Assembly (NCBI GenBank): GCA_023474345.1
Contig: JAMCXS010000031.1
Span: forward strand, 46,164-110,163
Direction of reading: 5' to 3'
From: Acidobacteriota bacterium
Lineage (GTDB): Bacteria > Acidobacteriota > Terriglobia > UBA7540
DNA: 64,000 nucleotides
Part shown: positions 18,968-28,899 of the stretch, piece by piece
Position numbering within the stretch: position 1 is the stretch's first letter
How the letters are laid out: each line of letters begins with the position of its first letter
Notes under the pieces: generated by a model
The model's database searches: none
The model's input: only the letters and a program-made list of their open reading frames with translations
What the model was told of the DNA's origin: nothing
Translations under genes and position numbers: made by a program

Positions 18968-20212
18968 ATGGCCGCCGAATTCCGCAACATTCGCGAGAAC
19001 TTGCTCCTGGCCTTAGACACGCTCCGCACTCACAAATTTCGTTCGTTCCTAACCATCCTGGGAGTGCTGATTGGGACAACCACAGTAATCGGCGTCGCGT
19101 CCATCATTACCGGGCTGAACAGCCAGCTCGTCCAGGCGGCAGAGCAATACGGCTCCCGGACGATTTGGATATACAAGTTTGAAATCGGCTTCGTTTTTCG
19201 TCTCACTCGGGAACAGCGAATGCGAAAGCCCTTGAAATACGAGGACGCCGTCGCCATTCGGGATTTCTGTCCTGACGTCGAACGGGTGTCCGTTGAAATC
19301 TTCCACCAGGGTCTTCCGCCGGTCACCAAGTATAAGGGGCAGGATATGGTCAATGCCCAGCTTTTTGGGGCTACGCCGGAAGATTTCAGCCTGAACAATG
19401 TCACGTTCGTTAGCGGCAGGCCCTACACTACAGTCGAGGATCTCCACCGTCGCAACGTCGCAGTTATCGGCGCCGACGTCGCCACGACACTTTTTCAGAA
19501 TGAGAATCCAATCGACAAGGACATCACGGTAGGCGGCAACAGCTTCAAGATTATTGGCGTACTGGGCAAGAGGTTGGCGTTCCTTGGCGACAACGGCGAC
19601 GATCGAAACATTTACATTCCTTATTGGACATTCAGAAAAATCTACCCGGCTGCGAGAGAAAACCTGATTCTGGCCATGGCCTATCCGAATCGCATGACCG
19701 AAGCCATGAATGAGATAACTGACGTCCTGCGAAGGATGCGCCGAGTGAAACCCGATCAGCCTAACGACTTTGGTATGGCAACCGCTGCTTCAGTCATCGG
19801 ACAATTCCATCAGATCACAGGCACCGTCGCCTTGGCGCTTGTGGTGCTTTCCTCCATCGGCCTGCTGGTGGGTGGAATCGGGGTGATGAACATCATGCTG
19901 GTTTCCGTAACGGAGCGGACTCGCGAGATCGGAGTGCGCAAAGCCATCGGGGCGCGCCGCCAGGACATCACCTGGCAGTTTCTGCTCGAGGCCATGACGT
20001 TGACCGGGGCGGGCGGACTGATGGGCATTCTGATGGGATATTTGCTGAGCTTCACGATTCGGACCCTGGTGCCCAGCCTTCCATCTTCCGTGCCCCTTTG
20101 GTCTGTCTTTATCGGTTTCCTGGTTTCAATCGGGATAGGACTCTTCTTCGGTATGTGGCCTGCCATGAAAGCTTCTCGTCTAGACCCCATCGTGGCGCTG
20201 CGTCACGAATAG
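18968..20212 (+). CDS. MacB-like FtsX-type ABC permease 2
   Basis: 414 aa; ATG two bases after the previous stop. Same architecture as permease 1: first helix around LRTHKFRSFLTILGVLIGTT, MacB-PCD periplasmic domain, and three C-terminal helices with TERTREIGVRKAIGARRQDI and the ending PAMKASRLDPIVALR. Similarity to its neighbour points to a tandem duplication and a heterodimeric pump. The cargo is unknown; MacB-type systems move peptides, lipids, macrolides or siderophores. Confidence 0.93.
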   Translation: MAAEFRNIRENLLLALDTLRTHKFRSFLTILGVLIGTTTVIGVASIITGLNSQLVQAAEQYGSRTIWIYKFEIGFVFRLTREQRMRKPLKYEDAVAIRDFCPDVERVSVEIFHQGLPPVTKYKGQDMVNAQLFGATPEDFSLNNVTFVSGRPYTTVEDLHRRNVAVIGADVATTLFQNENPIDKDITVGGNSFKIIGVLGKRLAFLGDNGDDRNIYIPYWTFRKIYPAARENLILAMAYPNRMTEAMNEITDVLRRMRRVKPDQPNDFGMATAASVIGQFHQITGTVALALVVLSSIGLLVGGIGVMNIMLVSVTERTREIGVRKAIGARRQDITWQFLLEAMTLTGAGGLMGILMGYLLSFTIRTLVPSLPSSVPLWSVFIGFLVSIGIGLFFGMWPAMKASRLDPIVALRHE

Positions 20213-20276
20213 CGGCGGGATCTCGCGACGCAATACCAGCCTTTTGAATCACAATCCTCACTCAATTGAGCGCACC

Positions 20277-21329
20277 CTATCGGAATAGGGCCTTCAGCGT
20301 TTCGACGTAGGGCTCTCTGGCAACGCCCCGCTCGGTAATGATGGCGGTAACGTACCGGTGCGGGGTAACGTCAAAGGCGGGATGCCGGGCATTAACATTT
20401 TCCGGAACTGTCAGAATGCCTCTCCAGTGGGTCACTTCCGAGGGAGAACGTTCCTCAATAGGAATTTCGTCGCCTGAAGCGATGTTCAGGTCAATAGTGG
20501 AAAGCGGCGCCGCCACATAAAAGGGTACATGGTTTTCGCGTGCCAGCACGGCCACTGTGTAGGTGCCGATTTTGTTCGCCACATCGCCGTTGCTTGCAAT
20601 GCGGTCAGCGCCCACAATGACAGCCTGGATCTTCGACTCCTTCATAAAATGCCCGGCCATGTTGTCGGTAATAACGGTGACAGGAATGCCGTCCTTGGCC
20701 AGCTCCCAGGCCGTCAGGCGTGCACCCTGCAGGAATGGCCGGGTTTCATCAGCAAATACGCCGATCCTCTTCCCGTCCGCTACCGCAGCACGAATCACGC
20801 CGAGCGCTGTTCCGTAACCGCCCGTGGCAAGAGCCCCGGCGTTGCAGTGGGTAAGCACCGTCGAAGAATCCTGCAGCAGCGCCGCGCCATGCCGGCCCAT
20901 CGCCTCATTCACGGCAATGTCTTCGGCCAGGACGCGTTGGGCTTCTTCCACCAGACACGTGCGCACCCGTAAGATCTTCTCTGTCTCCGAACCCGGCTCG
21001 GACAGCGCATTTTCAAACGTCTCGCGCATGCGCTTGATCGCCCAAAACAGGTTGACGGCTGTAGGCCGAGTCTTTGAGATAACGTCAGCGATCGTTTCAA
21101 AATCGCTGCGAAGTTCCGGGATGCTCTGAGCACTGGAGTTCTTAATTCCTAACGCCACTCCCATGGCAGCCGCCACCCCAATTGCCGGTGCGCCACGAAT
21201 CACCATTGAGCGGATAGCTTCTGCAACCTCCTGGTAATTGCGACAGGTACGGTAAACCTCTTCGCCAGGCAGGCGAGTCTGATCGATCATACGTACCCCG
21301 TCGCTGGTCCACTCGATCGTTTTAAACAT
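20277..21329 (-). CDS. mtnA: Methylthioribose-1-phosphate isomerase
   Basis: 350 aa. Converts 5-methylthioribose-1-phosphate to 5-methylthioribulose-1-phosphate in the methionine salvage pathway. Family landmarks: [17 protein letters not shown] near residue 50, the catalytic Cys region [20 protein letters not shown] (~160), and the catalytic Asp region [19 protein letters not shown] (~240). The close eIF2B-like family also includes ribose-1,5-bisphosphate isomerase, but the N-terminal region fits MtnA. No other methionine-salvage gene is adjacent. It converges with the ABC operon; a 6-bp hairpin (20275-20290) overlaps its stop. Confidence 0.94.
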   Translation of the reverse strand: MFKTIEWTSDGVRMIDQTRLPGEEVYRTCRNYQEVAEAIRSMVIRGAPAIGVAAAMGVALGIKNSSAQSIPELRSDFETIADVISKTRPTAVNLFWAIKRMRETFENALSEPGSETEKILRVRTCLVEEAQRVLAEDIAVNEAMGRHGAALLQDSSTVLTHCNAGALATGGYGTALGVIRAAVADGKRIGVFADETRPFLQGARLTAWELAKDGIPVTVITDNMAGHFMKESKIQAVIVGADRIASNGDVANKIGTYTVAVLARENHVPFYVAAPLSTIDLNIASGDEIPIEERSPSEVTHWRGILTVPENVNARHPAFDVTPHRYVTAIITERGVAREPYVETLKALFR

Positions 21330-21542
21330 TCAGTCTCTTCTCTTTGCGATTATTTAAGGTCAATCCAAAAATTTACGTTCTCGTTCAATCCTGATTGTTT
21401 CTGTAACCACGCACCCCTTGCCAGTTATCTGTTTGCGCTAATCGGGACAAAAATCCCGGTTGCGATGCCAGGACTCAAAAACAATCCGCGTAACTACACA
21501 ACTTAGATTGTAGCTAACGTTTGGTTGAAGAGAAAAAGCAGG

Positions 21543-22796
21543 TTACCGTCCCGCAGAGGCAAGATCAATGCCCGAGGACCGGAGATGTGATACTCTGCAA
21601 GTGAATCGCCTCTCCCGCAGCACACGGCAGGCTTCCCACGCGCTTGATCGACTCATATTCGAGAATCTGGCGCGATACCATCTGCCACCCACCTTGACGA
21701 CCAGCGGCCGCGCACCCTTCAGAGGCCCAGGAGCCGTCCGGAGCGCGCTCTCGAGGGCGCGCCTCACAGGAAGCGGATAACGATAATTGCCGCCGACCTG
21801 CACGAACCATCCAAGGCGAGAACTCGGTACGTTGGCGGGTTCGCCAGCCTCATCGGAAGTTTTCGTATATCTGACCGCAGCGCGGCCAGTCTCAGCTTCT
21901 TTCGATGCCGCAAGCGTAAGAGTCTGTCCATGGTCGATCGAGAAGCCTCGATTGATTAGCGATACCATAAGGCGGTCGCGCGACCAGATTGTCGAACCGC
22001 CCATCACCACTCCTACAAGCCGCCGGCCATCGCGAACCGCAGAGGTTACGATATTGTAGCCGGAAGCGCGCGTGAAGCCCGTCTTCATTCCATCGACGCC
22101 GGCGCACCGACCAAGCAGATGATCGTGGCCGTATATCGTCCTCCCTTGAAAATCGAAACTCCTTACGTCGAAGAAGTGATAATACTCCGGAAAATTGTGC
22201 AAAATCGCGAGCGCCAGTTTCGCCATGTCAGAGGCTGTGGTTTTTTGACGCCAGTTAGGCAATCCTGAAGCATTGCAGAAGGTTGTATGGTTTAGCCCCA
22301 GCTCGCGCGCGGTCCTGTTCTCAAGCTGCGCAAATCTCGTCTCGGTTCCCCCAATGGCTTCGGCCAGCACCACCGCGGCATCATTACCGGACAGGGTCGT
22401 GATTGCAAGGATGGCGGATTCGACTGTAATCCGTTCGCCAGGACGCAAGCCCAGTTTCATCGGCGGTTGATCAGCGGCGTGTAGGGAAACAGGGATTTCC
22501 TGAGCCAGCGTCATCTTGCCGCTGCTGAGTTCCTGAAAAGTAATGTACAACGTCATCAGCTTGGCCAGTGATGCCGGGTAGCACAGGGTGTCAGCATTGT
22601 GAGCCTCGAGCACCTTCCCCGTCTGGGCGTCCACGACGATATATGCGTGCACACGCGCGTTTGCTGAAGGCGGGGCAACAGCGGCAATCATGATCGCCAC
22701 CATTGCAAGCCATCCGGCCATCAGGCCACTGCAGGCCCTACGGCACGAATTAAATCCACGGGAAACACAGCCGGAACCACTCCATAACCTCGTCAT
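21543..22796 (-). CDS. D-alanyl-D-alanine carboxypeptidase with SPOR domain
   Basis: 417 aa from the ATG at 22796, which follows GGAGAGGG; the GTG at 22826 lies before that site. Signal peptide with cleavage near SANARVHA. Penicillin-binding-protein motifs of S11 peptidases: PASLAKLMT (SxxK), TLSGNDAAV (SxN) and GMKTGFT (KTG). It trims terminal D-Ala from peptidoglycan stem peptides in the periplasm. The last ~75 residues (GWFVQVGGNYRYP to CRVSH) match a SPOR domain, which binds denuded septal peptidoglycan. That suggests septal recruitment. Monocistronic. Confidence 0.92.
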   Translation of the reverse strand: MTRLWSGSGCVSRGFNSCRRACSGLMAGWLAMVAIMIAAVAPPSANARVHAYIVVDAQTGKVLEAHNADTLCYPASLAKLMTLYITFQELSSGKMTLAQEIPVSLHAADQPPMKLGLRPGERITVESAILAITTLSGNDAAVVLAEAIGGTETRFAQLENRTARELGLNHTTFCNASGLPNWRQKTTASDMAKLALAILHNFPEYYHFFDVRSFDFQGRTIYGHDHLLGRCAGVDGMKTGFTRASGYNIVTSAVRDGRRLVGVVMGGSTIWSRDRLMVSLINRGFSIDHGQTLTLAASKEAETGRAAVRYTKTSDEAGEPANVPSSRLGWFVQVGGNYRYPLPVRRALESALRTAPGPLKGARPLVVKVGGRWYRARFSNMSRSSAWEACRVLRERRFTCRVSHLRSSGIDLASAGR

Positions 22797-23611
22797 CTTC
22801 AACCCTCTCCAGTTCGAGAACTTCACTGCACCTTAACACGCGCAACTCGCACATCTGAAACTTCACTGCCAGCCACATCACCACGAACTTCAATGCAAGA
22901 AAACCTGAGATTCTGCCACACTCCGTGGAGTATCTCGTAGAATGCCTATTCGTTTGGAATGGCCATGGCTTTGACGGGGCGAAGACATCCGCTTCCGGAG
23001 TTTCTAATCCGAAAACCTCTCCCCGACCCGATAATATCCTCCAGAATTTCTGTTTTTAATTCTCCATCACGCGGTTTTTAGCCGGGTGAGCCAAACCGCA
23101 AGGCGGTGCTCGACACACGGTAGGAATCCGGGTCTTACCAGCCGAAGATGACTAATTCAAACCGGCTGGATCCCCTCCGGGCCAAGTCCGCCGCCCTAGC
23201 GGCATATCCTTGCCGGTACGATTCCTGCCTGTGCGGGTTCCTTGGCAAGCTGTTAAACAGGAACTGAAACAGCCGTGTTGACGCCTCACGCACCGTCTGT
23301 CCTTTTCCACATCACCCTGTTCGCGTCCAAACGTTCCCCATCTCAGCCGCACATTGTATCAAATTGATGGTCAGTACAGATAACAGAAATTGACGATCAC
23401 AACAACTTTGCTGCATATTAACGCCGATTGCGCCCGGTGGACCCAATCCTGTTCGCCGCGGATCAATTTCTTATGCGTTCGCCTCGTCGTTTTTGTTAAC
23501 ATCGTCCTTGAAGATTGTATCGTCCCATCGGGCGTAGCGCTTACGGGCAAGGCCGCTCACAAACGTTCCCACATGGGCTTTCACTCATGGTAGTGCCGGG
23601 GGTTGGTAACC
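22797..23611. other. 815-base gene-free region with inverted repeats
   Basis: No gene is supported. Two inverted repeats lie near each other: 23088-23111 (GAGC outer arms with ACCGC/GCGGT inside) and 23138-23169 (CCAGCCG/CGGCTGG, 18-base loop). An imperfect GCCGCC/GGCGGC-type pairing follows around 23190. The cluster of stems could be a structured RNA or 5' leader. It does not match the tmRNA, RNase P RNA, SRP RNA or cobalamin-riboswitch cores I looked for. The left part holds the carboxypeptidase promoter. Confidence 0.45.
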
Positions 23612-24025
23612 ATGAAAGAAACAAGGGTTGTCAAAACGGAAGGGGAATGGCAAAGACTCCTCACAACGGAACAATATCAGGTCACTCGGTGCAAAGCGAC
23701 CGAACCACCGTTCACAGGAAAATACTGGAATCTACATGAAAAAGGCATCTATTGCTGTGTCTGCTGCGGAGCCGAGCTTTTTAACTCCGACACGAAGTTC
23801 GATTCCGGGACGGGTTGGCCGAGCTTCTCGGCGCCAATTGCCGAACAGGAGGTTCGGACGGAAAGCGATTTGAGCTACGGGATGCGGCGAATCGAGGTTC
23901 TTTGCAGCAAGTGTGATGCACATCTGGGGCATGTGTTCCCCGATGGCCCGCCACCCACGGGCTTGCGCTATTGCATCAATTCGGCTGCCCTCAACTTCCA
24001 CAAACACGAAAAGCCGGACAGGTAA
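23612..24025 (+). CDS. msrB: Peptide-methionine (R)-S-oxide reductase
   Basis: 137 aa from the ATG at 23612; an in-frame TTG nine bases earlier is less likely. Reduces Met-R-sulfoxide in oxidised proteins. The family core is intact: two structural zinc Cys pairs (CCVCCG and CSKCD), [17 protein letters not shown] and the catalytic RYCINSAAL near the C-terminus. The resolving Cys is among the N-terminal positions in other members and cannot be assigned securely here. No signal peptide, so cytoplasmic. Stands alone, convergent with purE. Confidence 0.95.
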   Translation: MKETRVVKTEGEWQRLLTTEQYQVTRCKATEPPFTGKYWNLHEKGIYCCVCCGAELFNSDTKFDSGTGWPSFSAPIAEQEVRTESDLSYGMRRIEVLCSKCDAHLGHVFPDGPPPTGLRYCINSAALNFHKHEKPDR

Positions 24026-24086
24026 CACTCAACTCGTTCTTCCTGGCCTGGTGCCCGGCGGTAAAGTGGAATCAGAAATCCTGGCC

Positions 24087-24611
24087 TTAAATTTCAAATT
24101 CTCGTTTCACCTTTTCCGACTTCTCGATAACTCGCCGCGTAAGTTCTTTCTTGTAATCGACAAGCTTTTGGGCCAGTGCGTCGTCCGCCGTAGCGATAAT
24201 CTCAATTGCCAGAATCGCCGCGTTGACCGCTCCCGGCTTGCCGATGGCCGTACAGGCCACTGGAACACCGCCAGGCATTTGCACCGTGGAAAGCAGCGCA
24301 TCGAGTCCGGCCAATGTTGTCGTAGGCATCGGGACACCGATCACCGGCAAAGTGGTTTCAGCAGCAATCACGCCAGCAAGGTGCGCCGCCCCTCCGGCCC
24401 CTACAATAATCACCTTCAACCCGCGCCCCACCGCCGACCGCGCGTACTCCGCAGTCCGGCCCGGCGAACGGTGCGCGGACGTGATGTCGATCTCGAAGGG
24501 GACGCCAAACTTTTTCAGGGTGAGCGCAGTCTCCTTCATTACAGGAAGATCCGTATCGCTCCCCATGACGATTCCGACTACGGCCCGCCGTTCCTGAACC
24601 ATATAAGTCAC
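24087..24611 (-). CDS. purE: N5-carboxyaminoimidazole ribonucleotide mutase
   Basis: 174 aa. Moves the carboxylate of N5-CAIR to give CAIR in purine synthesis. Family signatures: GIVMGSDTDLPVM at the N-terminus, ITSAHRSPGRTAEYA (catalytic His region), IIVGAGGAAHLAGVIA and TLPVIGVPMP. Length is that of a bacterial PurE. It lies 46 bases downstream of purD on the same strand, so the two form an operon. purK, normally needed with this PurE class, is not in the window. Confidence 0.97.
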   Translation of the reverse strand: MTYMVQERRAVVGIVMGSDTDLPVMKETALTLKKFGVPFEIDITSAHRSPGRTAEYARSAVGRGLKVIIVGAGGAAHLAGVIAAETTLPVIGVPMPTTTLAGLDALLSTVQMPGGVPVACTAIGKPGAVNAAILAIEIIATADDALAQKLVDYKKELTRRVIEKSEKVKREFEI

Positions 24612-24657
24612 CCCCGTGCTTCTACACTCTGGTTGTGATTGATTTACGCCCGCTTGT

Positions 24658-25992
24658 CTATTGTGAAAGTGGAGAATTCTCCGCTCGACGATCAGAATTC
24701 CGGAAGTCAGCGGCCGCCTTCAGCCTCCGCACTCCTTTTGCGCCGATGTCGCGACGGTAGTGCATCCCTTCAAAATGAATCTTGCCGATAGCTCCGTAAG
24801 CCTTTTCAATGGCAGAGTCCAAATCTTCTGCAACTGCGGTCACTCCTAGCACGCGCCCGCCCGCTGTCAGCAGTTGTCCCTCCTGCGACGCCGTGGCCGC
24901 ATGAAAGATCTTGACTCCGCCCCGGGCTTCCGCCGCTTCCAGGCCTGTAATCGCTTTGCCCGTTTCGCTCCTGCCCGGATAACCTTTCGAGGTAAGAACA
25001 ACGCACACGGAAGGGTTCGGACTCCAGCGAGCTTCCACCGCCCCTAACTGACCTTCCAGCGAAGCCATCAGAAGTTCCACCAGGTCGGACCGCAACCTCA
25101 TCATGATTGGCTGCGTCTCCGGATCGCCCAGACGCACGTTATACTCCAGGACTTTCGGACCTCCCGATGTCAGCATTATTCCACAGTACAGAAATCCCCG
25201 GTACGGCGTACCTTCTTCGGCCATTCCTTCGAGCGTAGGCTGAACGACTCGATGAAGGATCTCCTCCCGCAGTCCTTCGCTCAGAATCGTATCCTCGCTA
25301 TAAGCTCCCATTCCTCCCGTGTTTGGTCCTCGGTCATTATCGAACACGGGCTTGTGATCCTGGGTCGGAACCAGAGACACAAAACCTCGCGTGCCAGCGA
25401 GAACGATAAAGGATAATTCCTCGCCAAAAAGGCATTCTTCAATCACCAATCGCTTGCCCGCCGTGCCTAACACGGTTCGATTCACAAAATCATCGAGGGT
25501 TTTCTCCGCCTCTTCGCGGCTCCGGGCCACCACTACGCCCTTTCCGGCCGCAAGCCCGTCGGCTTTAATCACCACGGGCAAGCCAAAGTCGGAAATGGCT
25601 CTCAAAGCACTGGGATGGTCATGGGCGACCACAAACCGTGCGGTCGGGATACCATGGCGCTGCATAAACTCCTTAGCGAAAATCTTGCTGCCTTCAAGAC
25701 TGGCCGCGGCCTTGCTGGGACCGATGATTTTACGCCCACCCCGCTCGAATTCATCCACCACTCCGGCCACCAGCGGCGCTTCCGGACCCACTACGGTAAG
25801 TTGCGCGTCAACGCGTTCAGCCAACTCAAACATCGCAGCCGGGTCAGCAAGATCAACAGGAACGCACTCGGCTGTTTGAGCGATGCCGGCGTTTCCCGGC
25901 GCGCAAAGCACTCTGTCCGTGAGCTGGCTTTCCCGCAGCTTCCATGCCAGCGCGTGTTCCCTTCCCCCCGAACCTAGAACCAGAACATTCAT
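24658..25992 (-). CDS. purD: Phosphoribosylamine-glycine ligase
   Basis: 444 aa from the ATG at 25992 (MNVLVLGSGGREHALAWKL). ATP-grasp enzyme joining phosphoribosylamine and glycine to make GAR, the second step of purine synthesis. Visible: N-terminal GSGGREHAL loop, KADGLAAGKGVVVA ATP-grasp lysine loop, GPNTGGMGAYS and LEYNVRLGDPETQ metal/ATP site. The C-terminal ~15 residues (RRAENSPLSQ) go beyond the usual end. First gene of the purD-purE unit. Its promoter places the transcript start within a few bases of the ATG. Confidence 0.97.
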   Translation of the reverse strand: MNVLVLGSGGREHALAWKLRESQLTDRVLCAPGNAGIAQTAECVPVDLADPAAMFELAERVDAQLTVVGPEAPLVAGVVDEFERGGRKIIGPSKAAASLEGSKIFAKEFMQRHGIPTARFVVAHDHPSALRAISDFGLPVVIKADGLAAGKGVVVARSREEAEKTLDDFVNRTVLGTAGKRLVIEECLFGEELSFIVLAGTRGFVSLVPTQDHKPVFDNDRGPNTGGMGAYSEDTILSEGLREEILHRVVQPTLEGMAEEGTPYRGFLYCGIMLTSGGPKVLEYNVRLGDPETQPIMMRLRSDLVELLMASLEGQLGAVEARWSPNPSVCVVLTSKGYPGRSETGKAITGLEAAEARGGVKIFHAATASQEGQLLTAGGRVLGVTAVAEDLDSAIEKAYGAIGKIHFEGMHYRRDIGAKGVRRLKAAADFRNSDRRAENSPLSQ

Positions 25993-26001
25993 GAGCACGT
26001 T

Positions 26002-26030
26002 ACACTATCGACAGAAAATGATTTTGTCAA
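26002..26030 (-). promoter_or_regulatory. Possible purD promoter
   Basis: On the minus strand, TTGACA (26025-26030) is followed after 17 bases by TAGTGT (26002-26007), a weak -10. Transcription would start near 25995, about three bases before the purD ATG. No ribosome site is visible before that ATG, so the mRNA may be leaderless. Confidence 0.35.
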
Positions 26031-26188
26031 TGCCACCGATATATCATCCTACAGACGTCCCAGAGACATATTAGCTGTTTTCATTCCCTGAAGTCATCTC
26101 CCGGACACGACAAAAGTCTTGCCCACCTGCTAAGTCCGCAGTAGCATTCGGGTATTGCATTACCAAGTGCGAACAGAAGAGGTGTCAC

Positions 26189-28738
26189 ATGCGGAAGTGG
26201 CTAGTTGTTGGTTTAGTCATGCTCTGGGGAACTGCTGCCGTGCAGGCTCAAGCGCCGACTCAATCCAATCCGAAACAATACACAGCCCATATCGTCGGAT
26301 ACGCTCACATCGACATGGCCTGGCTTTGGCGCTGGGAAGAATCCACCTACGACGTTATGTACAACACATTCCGGAAACAGCTCAGCTTGATGGACCGCTA
26401 CCCGAACCTGACTTACGCTCAGGATCAGGCCGTCGTGTACCAGCAAATGGAGCACTATTATCCCGACATTTTTAAAGAAATCCAATATCGGGTCAAGACG
26501 CACAACTGGATTCCTGTAAGCTCTACGTGGACGCAGATGGATGAGAACATGCCCGACGGCGAATCGCTGGTTCGGCAGTTCCTTTACGGGCAAAAATATA
26601 CCAAGGAAAGATTCGGGCACTATGTTCATGTAGCCTGGCAGCCTGACGTGTTTGGCCATCCGTTCTCCATGCCGCAAATCGCCGCCAAGGCCGGCATCAA
26701 GTGGTACATTTTCGAACGCCCACACGATCCCAACCGGCCGCCCATTTTCTGGTGGAAGGGTTTGGATGGCAGCAAAGTGCTGGCCTACAATCCGCCGAAT
26801 GGTTACGGCGGGCCGGTGAATCATGACCGCATTACCATCCCCGTCATGAAAACAGGAGAAAATATGGGAGTGCCCGACATCCTTATGCTCTTCGGTGAAG
26901 GCGACCACGGTGGAGGGCCTAATGCCAGCGACATGGATGCCATTGCCACGCTCAACAAATCACCAAACGACGTGAATGTGAAAACGGACAGCGTGGACAA
27001 TTATTTCAACCTCTTGCTGGCCGAAAAGAAAGATTTTCCCGTGATCGCCGGGGAGATGAATCCGGTTTTCGAAGGCTGCTACACAACTCAGGTCGATATG
27101 AAGCGGCACAACCGCGAGGCGGAACAGCTTTTGATGACCGCTGAAAAGATGTCGGAACTGGCGGTCATGAATCGTTACCGCGACTACTACCCTTCACGCG
27201 ACCTCAAAGAAGCATGGAAGCTGGCGCTGCTCAACCAGACGCACGACCTGCTTCCCGGCTCTGGCATCGGCCCTATCTATCAGGACGCCGCCAAGCAGTA
27301 CGCTGAAGTTTTCAAGCGCGGCCATCGCGCCCTGAAATTCTCGCTGGAGTGCATCGGCTTACAGGTTGACACCATGGGGAACGGCGTTCCAGTAGTGGTC
27401 TACAATTCGCAGTCCTGGGATCGTACGGACCTAGTCAAGGCTCACGTCTCTGGTCCATCGCTGCCCGATCATATGGTGGCAGTGAGCGGCACGGAAACTC
27501 TACCGGTCCAGATTCTCAAAGGCCCAACCCGCAAAGGAGATCGCGAGGCGGCGACGGTGGCATTCGTTGCTCAAAACGTGCCGCAGATGGGACTCAAACT
27601 CTATCGCATCGAAGCCGCCAGTTCCAGCCAGCCCGTCCAACCGAGTTCGCTCCGAACAGGGATGAAACCTCGCCCGTATATCGAAAACGAATTTTTCAGA
27701 GTTGAATTCGACCCCCACACGGGAAACATCGTCCGGCTCTTCGACAAGAAGAGGAATCGCGAGGCGTTCAAAGCGCCGGGGAACTTCCTGGTGGCTCTGC
27801 AAGACACCCCTGAGCAGGCGCGAGCGACCTCCAGCGAGTACGCCGGTCCCGCCTGGAATATCGGCCTGACAGGGAAAAAATGGGACATTGATAAAGCCGC
27901 CAAAGTTGAAATCATCGAATCGGGACCGGTGCGGGCCACGGTCCGCGTGGTCCACACGTTCCGGAACTCCGAATTCGTCCAGGATGTCAGTCTGATGCCC
28001 GGCGTTCCTCGAATCGACGTTCGAATGTCGATGGACTGGTACGAGCGGAACACATTCTTGAAAGCCGGATTTCCCGTCAACGTCTCTTCCACCAAGGTAG
28101 CCGCCGAAATTCCCTACGGGGTGATTGAACGCGATCAGACCGGCAAGGAAATGGTCATGGGCAAGTGGGTGGACGTTTCGGATCACAACTACGGAGTTGC
28201 GATCCTCAACAATGGCCGTCAGGGATTCGACGCCGCGAACGATATAATTCGCCTCTCGGTCATTCGGGGGCCCTGGTACCCAGACCCGCGCGCCGATGAG
28301 GGTCACCACAGTTTCGGCTACTCGATCTACCCGCATGCGGGCGGTTGGCGAGAAGGCAAAGTTGAATTCCAGGCCCTGGACTTCAACCAACCGCTTCTGG
28401 CACTTCAGGAACCTGCCCACCGTAGCCCGCAAGAAAGTTCGGCGGGGGAAGGTGGCGGGCTTCCAGAGTCCTATTCTTTCATCAAGACCGATAGCGATCA
28501 CGTGATCCTCTACGCGATGAAGCAAATGGAGGGCTTCTACAACAAGGATCCCATCCTGCGCTTCTTCGAATGCGAAGGGCGGCCGGGAGAAGTCTCCGTG
28601 CAATTTCCCTTCCGGGTTCGCGCTGTCGAAACCAACCTGCTGGAGGATACGATCGGACCCATCGGCGAGGGAGAAACCATTCACTTCGCAATGAAGCCGT
28701 GGGAGATCAAAACTATCCGTATCAGCCGCGTCAGGTAG
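26189..28738 (+). CDS. GH38 alpha-mannosidase, secreted
   Basis: 849 aa; ATG preceded by GAGGTG. Signal peptide with cleavage near VQAQA. GH38 catalytic domain at ~30-330: zinc motif AHIDMAWLWRWEE (HxD), catalytic Asp in WQPDVFGHPF and a later LNQTHDLLPGSG. A middle three-helix region and long beta-rich C-terminal domains follow, as in class II mannosidases. It should remove alpha-linked mannose from N-glycan or mannan oligosaccharides in the periplasm or outside. The first of a short secreted-hydrolase pair with the SGNH gene 161 bases downstream. Confidence 0.94.
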   Translation: MRKWLVVGLVMLWGTAAVQAQAPTQSNPKQYTAHIVGYAHIDMAWLWRWEESTYDVMYNTFRKQLSLMDRYPNLTYAQDQAVVYQQMEHYYPDIFKEIQYRVKTHNWIPVSSTWTQMDENMPDGESLVRQFLYGQKYTKERFGHYVHVAWQPDVFGHPFSMPQIAAKAGIKWYIFERPHDPNRPPIFWWKGLDGSKVLAYNPPNGYGGPVNHDRITIPVMKTGENMGVPDILMLFGEGDHGGGPNASDMDAIATLNKSPNDVNVKTDSVDNYFNLLLAEKKDFPVIAGEMNPVFEGCYTTQVDMKRHNREAEQLLMTAEKMSELAVMNRYRDYYPSRDLKEAWKLALLNQTHDLLPGSGIGPIYQDAAKQYAEVFKRGHRALKFSLECIGLQVDTMGNGVPVVVYNSQSWDRTDLVKAHVSGPSLPDHMVAVSGTETLPVQILKGPTRKGDREAATVAFVAQNVPQMGLKLYRIEAASSSQPVQPSSLRTGMKPRPYIENEFFRVEFDPHTGNIVRLFDKKRNREAFKAPGNFLVALQDTPEQARATSSEYAGPAWNIGLTGKKWDIDKAAKVEIIESGPVRATVRVVHTFRNSEFVQDVSLMPGVPRIDVRMSMDWYERNTFLKAGFPVNVSSTKVAAEIPYGVIERDQTGKEMVMGKWVDVSDHNYGVAILNNGRQGFDAANDIIRLSVIRGPWYPDPRADEGHHSFGYSIYPHAGGWREGKVEFQALDFNQPLLALQEPAHRSPQESSAGEGGGLPESYSFIKTDSDHVILYAMKQMEGFYNKDPILRFFECEGRPGEVSVQFPFRVRAVETNLLEDTIGPIGEGETIHFAMKPWEIKTIRISRVR

Positions 28739-28899
28739 CGGGACACCCCGGCTATCAAAGCGAAGATGCACGACCGGACAGCTCATCGGGTAATCTCGCC
28801 AAAGCAAACAAGCGGGTTACCCGAACCGGGTTGCAGGGGGGCACATCCCATTCAGGATTCAAGGCCCGTGCAAGACAAGTCCAACTGTACGGAGGCAAA

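Noticed and set aside
23152..23352. Possible known structured RNA (tmRNA, RNase P, SRP, cobalamin riboswitch)
   Set aside because: Inverted repeats exist, but the conserved cores of these RNAs are not found on either strand.
27500..28807. 435-codon open frame on the minus strand
   Set aside because: Antisense to the GH38 mannosidase; no motif.
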